A DNA stretch of 64,000 bases, from assembly GCA_030530685.1 (NCBI GenBank), contig JAUMUM010000002.1, positions 124,001 to 188,000 on the forward strand. The letters are read 5' to 3'. Source of the stretch: Actinomycetaceae bacterium. Its GTDB lineage: Bacteria; Actinomycetota; Actinomycetes; Actinomycetales; Actinomycetaceae. The notes below the pieces were generated by a model. The model ran no database searches. It was not told where the DNA came from and saw only the letters and a program-made list of their open reading frames with translations. Numbering within the stretch: position 1 is the stretch's first letter; every line of letters begins with the position of its first letter. The position numbers and the translations under genes were made by a program. Below, piece after piece: positions 32,908-42,568 of the stretch.

Positions 32908-35326
32908 CGAAGGCCTCCTCTCCGTCAGGCTCGGCGCCGCCCGCGGGTCCGTCGTCCGGCTCCTGGGCATCGGCCGCGTCGGGACTGAGGTCTGAGCCAG
33001 CGTCGGGAGTGGCGGCGTCGGGGCCAGCGTCCGGGCCGGCGGCGTCGGCGCCCGTCGAATGTGCGCCCGTGCCCTCGCTCTCGTCCCGGCCGGGCCGTTC
33101 GTTCTTCGGCCAGGACGGGGCGCCGCCGGAGTTCTCAATGGTGACCTCGGCCGCACCTGCTTCCCTCGCCGCGTGTCCGGGACGTGTGCCATCTTGCCCG
33201 ATCTGACCGGAGCGCGAGCCGTCACGCGTGCCGTCGCCGGTGCGCGCGGCCACCGCGATGGGCGGGACCTCGGTGACGGCGAGCATGTCCTCGGGCACGT
33301 CGAAGGCGTACCAGCGCTGCCTCTTCGGCGCCTTGACGACGTCGGCAAAGATCTCGCCGAGCTCCGTCTCCAGCACGGTCTCCTTCTCAATGAGGCGGGC
33401 AGCCAGGGCGTCGAGCACGCGTCTGTTCTCCGTGAGAATGCTCCAGGCCTCGCGGTGAGCGGCGTCGACGAGGAGCCGGACCTCGGCGTCGATGACGGCA
33501 ACGAGCTGGTCGGAATGCTGCTGCTCCGACCCACCCATGGCGCGCGTCATCGGGTCGGAGTCTTCCGTGGCCAGGCGCACCATGCCGACCTTCGTGCTCA
33601 TGCCGTACTCGGTGACCATTTTCCACGCGATGCCCGTGGCCTTCTGGATATCGTTCGAGGCGCCCGTCGTCGGGTCGTGGAAGACGATTTCCTCGGCCAC
33701 GCGCCCGCCCATGGCGTAGGTCAACTGGTCGAGCAGGTTGTTGCGGGACACCGAGTAGCGGTCCTCCGTGGGCAGCACCATCGTGTAGCCGAGCGCGCGC
33801 CCGCGCGGCAGGATCGTTACCTTTGTAACGGGGTCGGAGTCGTGCAGGGCGGCCGCAGCCAGCGCGTGACCGGCCTCGTGATAGGCCGTCAGGAGCTTGT
33901 CGGCGTCGTTCATGACGCGCGAGCGCCGCTGCGGGCCGGCCATCACGCGGTCGATCGCCTCGTCCAGGTCCGTCTCGACGATCTCCTCGCGCCCGAAGCG
34001 CGCCGCCAGCAGGGCCGCCTCGTTGAGGATATTGGCCAGGTCCGCGCCGGTGTAGCCGGGCGTGCGTCGGGCGATCATCTCCAGGTCGACGTCCTTGGCG
34101 ATCGGCTTGTCCTTGGCGTGAACGGCCAGGATGGCGGCGCGTCCGGCCAGGTCCGGCGCGTCCACCGAGATCTGGCGGTCGAAGCGGCCCGGGCGCAGCA
34201 GCGCCGGGTCGAGGACGTCGGGCCGGTTGGTCGCCGCGATGAGGATGACGTTCGTGCGCGCGTCGAAGCCGTCGAGTTCGACGAGCAGCTGGTTGAGGGT
34301 CTGCTCGCGCTCGTCATTTCCGCCGCCGATGCCCACGCCGCGGCCGCGGCCCACGGCGTCGATCTCGTCGACGAAGACGATCGCCGGCGCGTTCTCCTTG
34401 GCCTTGGCGAAGAGGTCTCGCACCCGCGAGGCTCCCACGCCCACGAACATCTCGACGAACTCGGAGGCTGAGATCGAGTAGAAGGGCACGCCCGCCTCGC
34501 CAGCGACGGCGCGGGCGAGCAGGGTCTTTCCGGTTCCCGGCGGGCCGTAGAGCAGCACGCCGCGCGGGATCTTCGCGCCCAGGGCGTGGAAGCGCTCGGG
34601 CGAGACGAGGAACTCCGTGATCTCGCGCAGCTCGGCCACGGCCTCGTCCTCGCCGGCGACGTCGTTGAAGGTGACGTCCGGCTTGTCTGCGTCCAGCTGT
34701 TTGCGATTGCGGATCCGGCCGAAGGCACCCATGCCCGACTGCATTCTCGGCAGGAGGAAGATGAACGCACCCAGGATGATGACGATCGGCAGGATCATCG
34801 TCAGCAGCGAGGACCAGATGGACGTTCGCGGCACCTCGGAATCGTAGCCGCGCTTGGGGTTGGCGGCCTCGACGAGTTCGGCGATCTGGTCGGCCTGAGG
34901 GTCGACGTACTCGAACTTGACGCGGTCGCCGACGTCGCGCTTGCGCCCGTCGCCGTCCATCGCCGTGGTGGAGCTCTTCAGCCACAGCCGCACCTCCTGG
35001 GTGCCCTCCGTGATCTGGACGCGCTCGACCGTCCCGCCCCTGAGCAGCGCGATGCCCTCGGAGGTCTTGACGTCGGCGAACCTGTCGCCGCCAAAGACCA
35101 TCCACAGGCCCGAGCCGATGACGACGATGACGAATATGGCCATCCACACCAGGCGCAGGGGGCGCCGCCTGCGCGGCTCGTCCTCGCCGGTCTCGGACCT
35201 GCCCGCCTTGCCGCCCGGGCCATCCGGCACCCGCGGAGGCGTCGATTTCCTTCGGTCGTCAGCCCCGCGCCGCTCGACGCGCGACGTAGCTTCGGCGCCC
35301 GCGGCGCCCTCGTCATGTGCAGACAC
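32900..35326 (-). CDS. ftsH: ATP-dependent zinc metalloprotease FtsH
   Basis: An 808-aa membrane protease. A basic N-terminal tail precedes membrane helix 1 (residues 59-77), an extracytoplasmic segment, helix 2 (about 173-192), the AAA module with Walker A GPPGTGKT (261-268), Walker B IVFVDEID and the [12 protein letters not shown], and the zinc site HEAGH (483-487). It degrades unassembled membrane proteins and short-lived regulators. The last 130 residues form an Asp/Gly/Ala-rich disordered tail, longer than in E. coli but common in actinobacteria. The GTG at 35326 abuts the hpt stop with no gap. Confidence 0.96.
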   Translation of the reverse strand: MSAHDEGAAGAEATSRVERRGADDRRKSTPPRVPDGPGGKAGRSETGEDEPRRRRPLRLVWMAIFVIVVIGSGLWMVFGGDRFADVKTSEGIALLRGGTVERVQITEGTQEVRLWLKSSTTAMDGDGRKRDVGDRVKFEYVDPQADQIAELVEAANPKRGYDSEVPRTSIWSSLLTMILPIVIILGAFIFLLPRMQSGMGAFGRIRNRKQLDADKPDVTFNDVAGEDEAVAELREITEFLVSPERFHALGAKIPRGVLLYGPPGTGKTLLARAVAGEAGVPFYSISASEFVEMFVGVGASRVRDLFAKAKENAPAIVFVDEIDAVGRGRGVGIGGGNDEREQTLNQLLVELDGFDARTNVILIAATNRPDVLDPALLRPGRFDRQISVDAPDLAGRAAILAVHAKDKPIAKDVDLEMIARRTPGYTGADLANILNEAALLAARFGREEIVETDLDEAIDRVMAGPQRRSRVMNDADKLLTAYHEAGHALAAAALHDSDPVTKVTILPRGRALGYTMVLPTEDRYSVSRNNLLDQLTYAMGGRVAEEIVFHDPTTGASNDIQKATGIAWKMVTEYGMSTKVGMVRLATEDSDPMTRAMGGSEQQHSDQLVAVIDAEVRLLVDAAHREAWSILTENRRVLDALAARLIEKETVLETELGEIFADVVKAPKRQRWYAFDVPEDMLAVTEVPPIAVAARTGDGTRDGSRSGQIGQDGTRPGHAAREAGAAEVTIENSGGAPSWPKNERPGRDESEGTGAHSTGADAAGPDAGPDAATPDAGSDLSPDAADAQEPDDGPAGGAEPDGEEAFDG

Positions 35327-35881
35327 TCAGCCTCCGTATACGTGGGGAGCGAGCGTTCCGATGAACGGCAGGTGCCGGTAACGCTCGGCGTAGTCGAGGC
35401 CGTAGCCTACGACGAACTCATTGGGAATGTCGAAACCGACGAAGTCGACGTCGATCTCCACCTTGGCCGCCTCGGGCTTGCGCAGCATGGCGGCGATGCG
35501 CACGGATTGAGGTCCGCGCGAAAGAAGATTGGCCTTGAGCCAGGACAGGGTCAGGCCCGAGTCGATGATGTCCTCGACGATGAGGACCTCGCGGCCGACC
35601 AGGTCCGTGTCGAGGTCCTTGAGAATGCGCACGACGCCGGAGGACTTGGTGCCCGAGCCGTACGAGGAGACGGCCATCCAGTCCATCTCCACGTCCGACT
35701 GGAGCTTGCGGGCGAGGTCGGCCATCACCATGACGGCGCCGCGCAGGACGCCAACGAGCAGTATCCGCTTGCCCGCGTACGCCCGGTCAATCTCCTCGGC
35801 CATCTGGGTGAGCCTTGCATCTATTTCTTCTTCGGTGAGCAAGACCTCCTTGAGGTCCGACCCCATTTGACTGGCTTCCAT
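35327..35881 (-). CDS. hpt: Hypoxanthine phosphoribosyltransferase
   Basis: A 184-aa purine salvage enzyme making IMP or GMP from hypoxanthine or guanine and PRPP. The PRPP-binding loop VLIVEDIIDSGLTL is intact, as are the flexible-loop SSYGSGTKSSG and the C-terminal FDIPNEFVVGYGLDYAERYRHLPF, the base-binding signature. ATG at 35881 has an AAAGGA site. It lies between tilS (38 bp) and ftsH (0 bp) as in most actinobacteria and many firmicutes, where the cluster is co-transcribed. Confidence 0.96.
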   Translation of the reverse strand: MEASQMGSDLKEVLLTEEEIDARLTQMAEEIDRAYAGKRILLVGVLRGAVMVMADLARKLQSDVEMDWMAVSSYGSGTKSSGVVRILKDLDTDLVGREVLIVEDIIDSGLTLSWLKANLLSRGPQSVRIAAMLRKPEAAKVEIDVDFVGFDIPNEFVVGYGLDYAERYRHLPFIGTLAPHVYGG

Positions 35882-35919
35882 GGGTGTCCTTTCGTCTGTC
35901 CGAGCCTATCCGAGCCCGC

Positions 35920-36999
35920 CTATCGCCCGGCGGCCGGACCCGTGCGCTGGAACGCCACGCGTCCGCCCCCGATGGCAACCTTAACGCCTGGCAGGTCCAG
36001 GCTGGCCCTGCCATTTCCACCGGTTGCCAATTCGTCCATGTGCGTGATGTGCCAGGAGGTGAGTTCTCCCGCCCGGGCGCCGGCCGCGATGGCGAGCGAG
36101 CGCAGTATGCGGGTGCGCACGGCGCGCGGCATGGCGCGCAGGTCGTCCAGCGGCGGGTGGGGGCCGAGCCGCTCGGCGTGGGCGGCGGCGATCTCGTCGA
36201 GCGCCTCGGCGTCGGCGCGCACGAGCGTGGCGGTGCGCGCGAGGGCTTCGACGACGCCCGGGCCGAGGTCCTCCTCGAGGGCGGGCAGGGCGTGGTGGCG
36301 CAGGGCCGAGCGGAGCGGCAGCCGGCTCGGCTGCGCGGGGCCGTGCAGAATCTGCGGCTCGTGCGGCTCGTGCTGTCGGCCGCCCGCCGCGGTGCCGGGG
36401 TCATTCGTGGGGTCGTCGAACCACGCCAGGCCCTCGGAGCGCAGGGCCAGGCGCAGCGTTTCGCGGCGCAGGCCGAGGAAGGGGCGCAGGGTGGCGACGT
36501 CGCGCGCGCCGGGTGCGTGGGAGGCGGGCGGCATTCCCGCGATCGAGCGCGTGCCCGATCCGCGGGCGAGCCCGAGCAGGACGGTTTCGGCCTGGTCGTC
36601 GGCCGTGTGGCCCAGGAGCACCGTGGCCCCGCCGAAGTCGCGGGCGGCGCGGGCCAGCGCCTCGTAGCGGGCCGCGCGCGCGGCGGCCTCAGGCCCACCG
36701 CTGCCCCTCGCGTCGACGCGCACGGACATGGCGGGGTCGGCGCCCATGGCCTCCAACCAGCCGCGCACGGTGGCGGCCTCGTCAGCAGACTCCTCGCGCC
36801 ACCCGTGGTCCACCGTCATGCTCGCCACGACCACGGCCTGGCGGCGGGCGACGAAGAGGGCCGCCTGCGCCAGCGCCATGGAATCCGATCCCCCCGACAC
36901 GGCGAGCAAGACGCGCGAGCCGGCCTCGATCCGCTCGTGGCGGAAGGCGGCCGCCACGGCGCGGCGGGTGGCGGCCAGCGCGCGGTGCGGACCCGCCAT
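35920..36999 (-). CDS. tilS: tRNA(Ile)-lysidine synthetase
   Basis: A 359-aa PP-loop ATPase that converts C34 of tRNA-Ile(CAU) to lysidine, allowing AUA decoding. The PP-loop SGGSDS is at residues 35-40, followed by TVDHGWREES, GHTADDQAETVLLGLARGSG and RPFLGLRRETLR. After DDPTNDP a segment of about 25 residues (GTAAGGRQHEPHEPQILHGP and so on) is rich in His, Pro and Gln and longer than usual. The ATG shares its A with the TGA of the preceding gene (TGATG). Confidence 0.93.
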   Translation of the reverse strand: MAGPHRALAATRRAVAAAFRHERIEAGSRVLLAVSGGSDSMALAQAALFVARRQAVVVASMTVDHGWREESADEAATVRGWLEAMGADPAMSVRVDARGSGGPEAAARAARYEALARAARDFGGATVLLGHTADDQAETVLLGLARGSGTRSIAGMPPASHAPGARDVATLRPFLGLRRETLRLALRSEGLAWFDDPTNDPGTAAGGRQHEPHEPQILHGPAQPSRLPLRSALRHHALPALEEDLGPGVVEALARTATLVRADAEALDEIAAAHAERLGPHPPLDDLRAMPRAVRTRILRSLAIAAGARAGELTSWHITHMDELATGGNGRASLDLPGVKVAIGGGRVAFQRTGPAAGR

Positions 37000-37922
37000 C
37001 AGCCGATGACGCGGCGAATCCAGGCCGCCGGGGCGGCGATTTCCTCCGGGCTCGGCGCGTTGAGCGGGTCGGCCCAGACCTCTGCCAGCCCCTCGTGCCC
37101 CACCCGGTCCACGACCTGGCCGACGAAGGCCGCGCCGTCGCGGTACTGCGCCATCTTGGCGTCGAAGCCGGCGGCCTTGCGCACGAATGCGGTAATCGGG
37201 CCGCCCTGACTGCGGCGTCGCTCCATGGCGGCGATGAGATTGTTCTTGCCGGGCATGAGTGCCAGCGCAATGGAGTTCATGACGTACTCGGCGTGCCCCT
37301 CCAGCAGGCTCATGATCGCCGAAAGCTCACCGCCCGGCCCGCTGTCCAGCGTGAACGACGCCGGGTCGGCCTCGGCCCTGGTCAGCAGCGTCCTCGCGCG
37401 CGAAAGCATGTAATCCTTCAGCCACGGCGCGGCGGCGAACTGGGCGGCGTGCGTGAGCTCGTGGACGCACACCCACAGCGCGAGATCGCGCCGGTCCAGG
37501 GCGTACTTCTCGCCGAAGGCCGCAATATTGGGGGCGACGAGCAGGAGGCGCTGCGAGAAGGGGTCGTACTGGCCGAGCACTCGCGTGGCGAAGCCCGCCA
37601 CGCCCACGGCGACCTCGGCCGACGAGACGGCATTGCCCGCCCTGCCCGCATCCGGCGCGATGTGCGGGGCGAGGACGTCGTCCGCGAGCTGGGCGGCCGC
37701 CCGGGCCCAGTTCGCCCGATCGACGACGTAGACCGGCACCTTCGCAGCCTCGGCCGCCGCATCCGCCATGCCCGTCACGTCGGCCACGATCTGGGGCGCC
37801 CGCACGGCCTGGGCGCGAAGCTGCTCCACGCTAGCACGGGCCTGCTCGGGGCTGACCGACGGGCCGGCCCCGGAAATCCAACGCGCCACTTTCTGCGCCG
37901 TATTCGGGTTGATCCTCGCCAT
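36999..37922 (-). CDS. DUF2342 zinc-dependent metalloprotease family protein
   Basis: A 307-aa protein of the actinobacterial DUF2342 family (TIGR03624 type). The predicted zinc site HELTHAAQF and the downstream EGHAEYVMN glutamate/histidine motif are both present, so it is probably an active metalloprotease; substrate unknown. No signal peptide is seen. It lies between tilS and dacB exactly as in M. tuberculosis (Rv3625c-Rv3627c). The start is ATG at 37922 (MARINPNTAQKVARW). It shares one base with the tilS start. Confidence 0.87.
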   Translation of the reverse strand: MARINPNTAQKVARWISGAGPSVSPEQARASVEQLRAQAVRAPQIVADVTGMADAAAEAAKVPVYVVDRANWARAAAQLADDVLAPHIAPDAGRAGNAVSSAEVAVGVAGFATRVLGQYDPFSQRLLLVAPNIAAFGEKYALDRRDLALWVCVHELTHAAQFAAAPWLKDYMLSRARTLLTRAEADPASFTLDSGPGGELSAIMSLLEGHAEYVMNSIALALMPGKNNLIAAMERRRSQGGPITAFVRKAAGFDAKMAQYRDGAAFVGQVVDRVGHEGLAEVWADPLNAPSPEEIAAPAAWIRRVIG

Positions 37923-38083
37923 GGGCCTACGTTAGCCCGAGCGGAGCCACCCGCGCTATCCCGCCGACGTCGTATCCTCGCTCGGCGAAGTCCCGTCTTC
38001 CCAGGGCGAAACCGCTTGCCCCGGCGCCGACTTCGATCCGCCCGGCGTGCCCACGGCTTCGGCCCGCCCGAGGCCCGCCGCCC

Positions 38084-38116
38084 GCGCCACGCTACCCGCC
38101 AGCGCCACGCTACCCG
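38084..38116. repeat. In-frame copy of the dacB 3' end
   Basis: GCGCCACGCTACCCG at 38102-38116 contains the dacB stop (TAG on the minus strand) and is repeated exactly at 38084-38098, 18 bp away, so a second in-frame TAG lies six codons after the first. Confidence 0.85.
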
Positions 38117-39570
38117 TCGTCGGCCGAGCCACCATCGCCAGCCGAGCCGCCGTCACCGTCCTGCCCGCCCGAAGTCTCCTGCCCGCCCGTGCCGCTTTGC
38201 CCCGCGCCCAGGCCCTCGAGCTTGACGACGAACTCGTCCATAGCCGCGCGACTTTCGGCGAACTGCCCCTCGGGGACATTGTCAACGATCACCGAGAAGA
38301 TGAGCACCCGTCCGCCGGAGGTGACGAGGTAGCCGGACAGCGACGTGGCCGTCGTGAGCGTGCCGGTCTTGGCGCGCACCTTCCCGGCGGCGTCGGTACC
38401 GAGGTAGCGGTCGTCGAGCGTGCCATTGAAGGCGGACACCGGCAGCCCGGACGGCAGCCCCTGAAGCTCGCACCCGTCGCAGTCGTAGGCGCGCCGCAGC
38501 AGATTGACCAGGAGCGTCGTCGTCAGGCGGTTGGATGGCGAAAGCCCGGAGTTGTCGGCAATCGTGACCGAATCGGTCGGTACGCCCATGGACTTCAGCT
38601 CGGCCAGGGTCGCCGCGCCGCCGCCCTCGAATGTCGCCTTCTCCCCCTTCTTCACGGCGATGAGGTGGCCGAGAGCGTCGGAGGTCGTGTTATCGGATTC
38701 GGTCAGCGCGAAGTCAACGAGATCACGCACGGGCGCCGACCGCACCTCACCGGCGTCCTCGGCCGACCCCGGCGCCTCGCCGCGGGAGACGGAGCCCACG
38801 GCAATCCCGCGCTGCTCGAGCGCCTCGGCGAAGGCCTGCGCGGCCGCCAGGTCTGGGTCGGGAGTATAGGAATTGGAGGCGTTGCGCGACTGCATGACCG
38901 CGATCGGGCGCATCTCCATGACGTAGGAACGGTCGGTTTCGGGCACCTCAGGCTGGTAGAGCGGCCCGTCGAAGAGCGAGGAATCGACGACGAGGTCGAT
39001 GCTCGTGGCCCCCTCCTCCTTGGCGCGCTTGGCGGCGGCGTCGGCCAGGTCCGCCAGGCCGGCCCGCCCCTTGACGGCGGACGGGTCGCCCTCGCCGGCC
39101 GCGAGCATCGTGTCGCCTCCCCCGACGAGGTACATCGTCTTGCCGTCGAGCTTGGCGCTCGTGGGCAGCGTCGCGTCCGGCCCCAGCACGCGCAGCGCGA
39201 CCACGGCCGTGACCACCTTCATGTTGGAGGCCGGCGTGCGGCCCGTGCCGGCGTCGCGCGAGGCGATTTCCTGGCCCGTGTCGGCATCGAGCACCGTGAC
39301 GCTGGCCTGGCCACTCACGCGCGGGTCGGCTGCGAGCGCGTCCATCGCCTGCTTGACGTCCCCCGCGGACGGCAGTGGCGCGGAAGCATCCCACGTCGGC
39401 AGTGCCTCGGCAGGGGCGGCCGAACCGGACACGCTCGGGTACGGCTCGGGCTCTGCCTGACGTGGGCGCGTCGTCAGCACGCCCGGGGTAATATCGTATG
39501 CATCGGCGACGGCGTATCCCCCCGTGAGGAGGAGCGCCAGCGACATCGCAATCCGCGGTAACCGTTTCAC
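38110..39570 (-). CDS. dacB: D-alanyl-D-alanine carboxypeptidase, PBP4 (S13) family
   Basis: A 486-aa secreted peptidoglycan enzyme. The N-terminus MKRLPRIAMSLALLLTGGYAVA is a signal peptide or anchor. The three penicillin-binding motifs are present: SxxK in PASNMKVV, SxN in ESDNTTSD, and KTG in RAKTGTLTT. S13 enzymes trim or cleave stem peptides outside the membrane. The C-terminal 35 residues are Gly/Asp/Ser-rich. GTG at 39570 is preferred over ATG at 39612 because it places the signal peptide at the start; no strong ribosome-binding site is evident. Divergent from ppa with 68 bp between. Confidence 0.91.
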   Translation of the reverse strand: MKRLPRIAMSLALLLTGGYAVADAYDITPGVLTTRPRQAEPEPYPSVSGSAAPAEALPTWDASAPLPSAGDVKQAMDALAADPRVSGQASVTVLDADTGQEIASRDAGTGRTPASNMKVVTAVVALRVLGPDATLPTSAKLDGKTMYLVGGGDTMLAAGEGDPSAVKGRAGLADLADAAAKRAKEEGATSIDLVVDSSLFDGPLYQPEVPETDRSYVMEMRPIAVMQSRNASNSYTPDPDLAAAQAFAEALEQRGIAVGSVSRGEAPGSAEDAGEVRSAPVRDLVDFALTESDNTTSDALGHLIAVKKGEKATFEGGGAATLAELKSMGVPTDSVTIADNSGLSPSNRLTTTLLVNLLRRAYDCDGCELQGLPSGLPVSAFNGTLDDRYLGTDAAGKVRAKTGTLTTATSLSGYLVTSGGRVLIFSVIVDNVPEGQFAESRAAMDEFVVKLEGLGAGQSGTGGQETSGGQDGDGGSAGDGGSADDG

Positions 39571-39638
39571 AAGAATAGTTTCGCACGGATGGCCACCGAT
39601 GACGCCGGGCATTTCGACGCGAACGAAGGAGTATCAAG

Positions 39639-40130
39639 ATGATGGAATTCGATGTCACCATCGAGATCCCCAAGGGCAACCGCAACAAGTACGAGCTCGA
39701 TCACAAGACCGGGCGCATTCGCCTGGACAGGATGCTCTTCACGTCGACCCGCTACCCCGACGACTACGGCTTCATCGAGGAAACGCTGGGCGAGGACGGC
39801 GACCCGCTCGACGCCCTGGTGCTCCTCGAGGAGCCGACCTTCCCCGGCTGCGTCATCCGCTGCCGCGCCCTGGGCATGTTCCGAATGGCCGACGAGCACG
39901 GAGGCGACGACAAGGTCCTGTGCGTTCCCGCCGGCGATCAGCGGGCCTCGTGGCGCACCGAGATCGACGACGTCTCCGAGTTCCACCGCCTCGAGATCCA
40001 GCACTTCTTCGAGGTCTACAAGGACCTCGAGCCCGGCAAGTCCGTCGAGGGCGCGCACTGGGTCGGCCGCGAGGAGGCCGAAGAAGAGATCCGCGCCTCC
40101 TACCAGAGGGCCATCGACCAGGGCTACTAA
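39639..40130 (+). CDS. ppa: Inorganic pyrophosphatase
   Basis: A 163-aa family I soluble pyrophosphatase that hydrolyses PPi from biosynthesis. Metal and substrate residues are seen in [44 protein letters not shown] (as [14 protein letters not shown] then [12 protein letters not shown]) and [17 protein letters not shown] stands seven bases before the ATG at 39639; a second ATG follows at once. It is the last member of the conserved block and the only one on the plus strand, as in mycobacteria. Confidence 0.96.
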   Translation: MMEFDVTIEIPKGNRNKYELDHKTGRIRLDRMLFTSTRYPDDYGFIEETLGEDGDPLDALVLLEEPTFPGCVIRCRALGMFRMADEHGGDDKVLCVPAGDQRASWRTEIDDVSEFHRLEIQHFFEVYKDLEPGKSVEGAHWVGREEAEEEIRASYQRAIDQGY

Positions 40131-40169
40131 GACCGCAGGCAGGCGGTCACGGCCACTAGGAGGGCAGGG

Positions 40170-40258
40170 AGGCGCGGAGCGCTGGTACTCGCGGACCGCT
40201 GGCAGGTAGGCGCTAGGACTGCACGTAGGCGCGGAGCGCTGGCCAGGTAGGCGCCAGG
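40170..40258. repeat. Direct repeats downstream of ppa
   Basis: AGGCGCGGAGCGCTGG occurs at 40170-40185 and 40227-40242, and GCTGG(C)CAGGTAGGCGC(T/C)AGG occurs at 40193-40218 and 40238-40258. They interleave in the spacer between ppa and its terminator. Confidence 0.82.
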
Positions 40259-40293
40259 GCAGGCGCAGATACCGCGGGCGCGGCCGCCGGAAT

Positions 40294-40331
40294 GCAAGAA
40301 GGCGGGCCCTCATGGGTTCCCGCCTTCTTGC
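40294..40331. terminator. Bidirectional terminator between ppa and the NlpC/P60 gene
   Basis: GCAAGAAGGCGGG and CCCGCCTTCTTGC form a perfect 13-bp stem around a 12-base loop (40307-40318). It lies between convergent genes and has A- and T-rich outer stem ends that serve both directions. Confidence 0.9.
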
Positions 40332-40361
40332 GTGTGAAGCCCGCGCTATGGCCGCCGGCCG

Positions 40362-42098
40362 CTACCCGATGATGCGCAGGTAGACCGGGTTGCCCCACAC
40401 GGCCCGCTCCTGCGTTCCCATGCTCGGGTTCCACGCGGCAATGTGTTGGTTGTTGCCCGTGTAGATCCCCACGTGCCCCGGCCACCACATGAGGTCGCCA
40501 GGCTGGCGCTGCGAGGCCGGCACAATGGTGTAGCCGCTCCAGAACTGCGAGACCGAGCTTCCCGTGCGCCTCGGCGTCGTATACCCAAAGTGCTTGTAGA
40601 CGTAGTGGGTGAATCCGACGCAGTCCCAGCCGGTCGACGGCGACGTGCCGCCCCAGACGTAGCGCACGCCGGCGAACTGCCGGGCGTAGGCCACCACCTG
40701 CTCGCCGACGCCGGAGGTCGACGCCGCCTGGGCCTGGGCCGCCTGCTGAGCCTGCAGCACCTTCTGCGCCTCGACCGCGCGCTGGAGTTCGAGGACGCGC
40801 TCGGCTTCCACCGCGCGCTGCAATTCCGCGGCCTGCTGCCTGGCGCGCTCGGCCTGCTGGGCCCGCTGCTGCTCGGCGGCCCGCTGCTGCGCGGCCTGCT
40901 CCTCGGCCGCCTTCCTCGCCTGCGCCTCCTGGGCGGCCCTGGCCTGCTCCTGCGAACCGCCGGCCGGCTCGGCCGAGGCCTGCGCCGACTCAGCCGGCTG
41001 CGGCGTGGCGGCCTCGGTCTGCCCGGTTGCCGACTTGCTCTCGCCCTCCTGACCGGCCGCCTGCCGCGAAGCCTCGCCCTGCGCGGGATCGTCCTGCCCG
41101 GAGGCCTCCTCCTGCGGCGCTGCCTCGTCCTGAGCGGTCGCCTCAGCCTGTTCCTCGTCAGCCAGCTCCCCGGCAGCGGCCTCTTCGCCATCAGCGACGA
41201 CCTCGTCACCGCCCGCCGCCTCGCCCGCGGCCTGCGCCTCACCCTGTGCTTCAGCCTGCTCCTGGGCCGTCGCCTGAGCCTCGGCCTGCGCCTGCGCCTC
41301 GGCCCGCGCGCGGGCGCCGTCGACGATCTGCTGCTCCTGAGCCTGGGTCTCGGCGTTGCCGTCGGCGTCCTTCCGGTCCTGCTCCTGGCGCACGGACTCG
41401 ACGGGCTCGCCCCTGTCCTCGGCCACCTTCTCGATGAGGGTCTCGCGCTCGGCCTTGATGCTCGCGAGTTTCTTGTCGGCATCGGTTGAAGCCTTCGACG
41501 CCGCCGCCTCGGCCTCCTGCGCGCTCAGGGCAACCTGCCGCTGGTTCTCGGCCTTCTCCTCCGCCCGATCGGCTAGCTGCTCGGCTTCCTTGAGCGCCGC
41601 GCTGTACTTTTCGTACTCCCGGTTGGCCTTCTTGTTAGCGATCTGCAGCGCGTGAGCCCTGTTGCCTGCCTGCGTTGCCGACTTCGACTCCAGCAGGTAC
41701 TTCATCCCGCCGAGCGAGGTGGAGCCCTCGCGGTAGACGAGATTCGACACCAGCCTGAGATTCCTGTGGGCCTTATCGGCCCTGTCCGCCGCTTCCTGCG
41801 CCTTCTCCTGAGCGTCGATCGCCTCCGAGATCGACGTGGACAATTCCTGCTGCGCCTCGATCGACTTCGCCTGAGCGCGGGCGACCTCGAGCCGAAGTGC
41901 GTTGGATTGACTGCTGATCTGCGCCAACCGCGCATCCGCGTCCTCGACGCTCGCATCGGTGCGCCGCCCCGCCTCCTGGGCGGCCGCCACCTGGCCGTCG
42001 TCGCCGTCGCCGGCTTCCGCGGGTGCCAAGGGGCTGCCCGCGGTCAGCGCAACGGCGGTCGCCGCCAGGAAAGCCTGATACGCCTTGCGTGTCCGCAC
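40362..42098 (-). CDS. Secreted NlpC/P60 peptidoglycan hydrolase with coiled coil
   Basis: A 578-aa secreted protein. Signal peptide: RTRKAYQAFLAATAVALTAG...PAEA, cleaved near residue 30. Residues 35-250 form a long coiled coil similar to RipA/CwlO N-termini, residues 250-455 are Ala/Gln/Glu-rich low complexity, and the C-terminal NlpC/P60 cysteine-peptidase domain spans about 464-578 with Cys493 (GWDCVGF), His542 (PGHVGIY) and His552 (QHIAAW). It should cleave stem peptides in the cell wall, the coil serving as autoinhibitor or as a partner-binding arm (FtsX-type). GTG at 42098 has GGAGG five bases upstream. Confidence 0.92.
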   Translation of the reverse strand: MRTRKAYQAFLAATAVALTAGSPLAPAEAGDGDDGQVAAAQEAGRRTDASVEDADARLAQISSQSNALRLEVARAQAKSIEAQQELSTSISEAIDAQEKAQEAADRADKAHRNLRLVSNLVYREGSTSLGGMKYLLESKSATQAGNRAHALQIANKKANREYEKYSAALKEAEQLADRAEEKAENQRQVALSAQEAEAAASKASTDADKKLASIKAERETLIEKVAEDRGEPVESVRQEQDRKDADGNAETQAQEQQIVDGARARAEAQAQAEAQATAQEQAEAQGEAQAAGEAAGGDEVVADGEEAAAGELADEEQAEATAQDEAAPQEEASGQDDPAQGEASRQAAGQEGESKSATGQTEAATPQPAESAQASAEPAGGSQEQARAAQEAQARKAAEEQAAQQRAAEQQRAQQAERARQQAAELQRAVEAERVLELQRAVEAQKVLQAQQAAQAQAASTSGVGEQVVAYARQFAGVRYVWGGTSPSTGWDCVGFTHYVYKHFGYTTPRRTGSSVSQFWSGYTIVPASQRQPGDLMWWPGHVGIYTGNNQHIAAWNPSMGTQERAVWGNPVYLRIIG

Positions 42099-42457
42099 GT
42101 GTCCTCCGGTCTTCGTTCCTCCTGGACCTCGCCAAACTGCCCAGACACACCGTCGGCGTGTCACGCTTGACGAGACATCCTTAACAACACTCACAAAGAT
42201 ATAACAATCTCATCAACTTTAAAACACGACTACAACATTCACATGCGTAACTTCGTTCGCTTACCGCCACGCTTTCGCGACCAACGGCGCGACTCCCACG
42301 GCGGGCACTTGACCCGCCGGCGGTTTCTGACTGGCACATCACATTCGCCCGCGCTCCGCAGTGCCCGCCGCCCGGCCGCCGCCTGCAGATCTCATCAAAC
42401 GAGACATTGCCCACCCGGATTTGACCGGGCACCTCGTGCCGCGCCTAAGCTGAGCCC
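42099..42457. promoter_or_regulatory. AT-rich divergent spacer, NlpC/P60 gene to the metY leader
   Basis: About 360 bp without a gene. The 120 bp next to the hydrolase gene (42150-42260) are unusually AT-rich for this genome and contain promoter-like hexamers on the minus strand. I looked for a ydaO-type c-di-AMP riboswitch, common before such hydrolases in actinobacteria, and did not see its conserved elements. Confidence 0.5.
42446..42451 (+). promoter_or_regulatory. -10 element of the metY leader transcript
   Basis: TAAGCT, the same hexamer as in the exporter promoter at 20454, ends six bases before the ATG of the leader peptide. A TTGACC at 42421-42426 could be the -35, though the 19-bp spacing is long. 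Transcription would begin at or next to the ATG, making the leader peptide leaderless. Confidence 0.5.
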
Positions 42458-42481
42458 ATGTTCATGCGAATGCCCAACTAG
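42458..42481 (+). CDS. Met-rich leader peptide MFMRMPN
   Basis: A 7-codon frame ATG TTC ATG CGA ATG CCC AAC then TAG, three of seven residues being Met. It lies 167 bp before metY, which makes homocysteine for methionine synthesis. It has no good ribosome-binding site but begins where transcription from the TAAGCT element would start, as in leaderless actinobacterial leader peptides. A GC-rich hairpin starts at the stop codon itself. This is the arrangement of a methionine-sensing attenuator. Confidence 0.6.
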   Translation: MFMRMPN

Positions 42482-42568
42482 CGCACGCCTTCGGGCACGT
42501 GCGCGCAAGCCCAACCCACCTTCGCGGGCTTGAGGGACAGCAGAACAAAGCAACGCCAGTGCAGGCGT
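42481..42568 (+). promoter_or_regulatory. Three successive hairpins between the leader peptide and metY
   Basis: Stem 1 GCGCACG/CGTGCGC (42481-42504), stem 2 CAAGCCC/GGGCTTG (42506-42532), stem 3 ACGCC/GGCGT (42553-42568). The CCC and GGG tracts allow alternative pairing. A ribosome stalled on the Met codons would cover stem 1, one released at the TAG would not, so they could switch between terminating and permissive forms. Confidence 0.5.

Noticed and set aside
42099..42260. ydaO (c-di-AMP) riboswitch before the NlpC/P60 gene
   Set aside because: Expected from actinobacterial precedent, but the conserved riboswitch segments were not found in the AT-rich leader. A covariance search would settle it.
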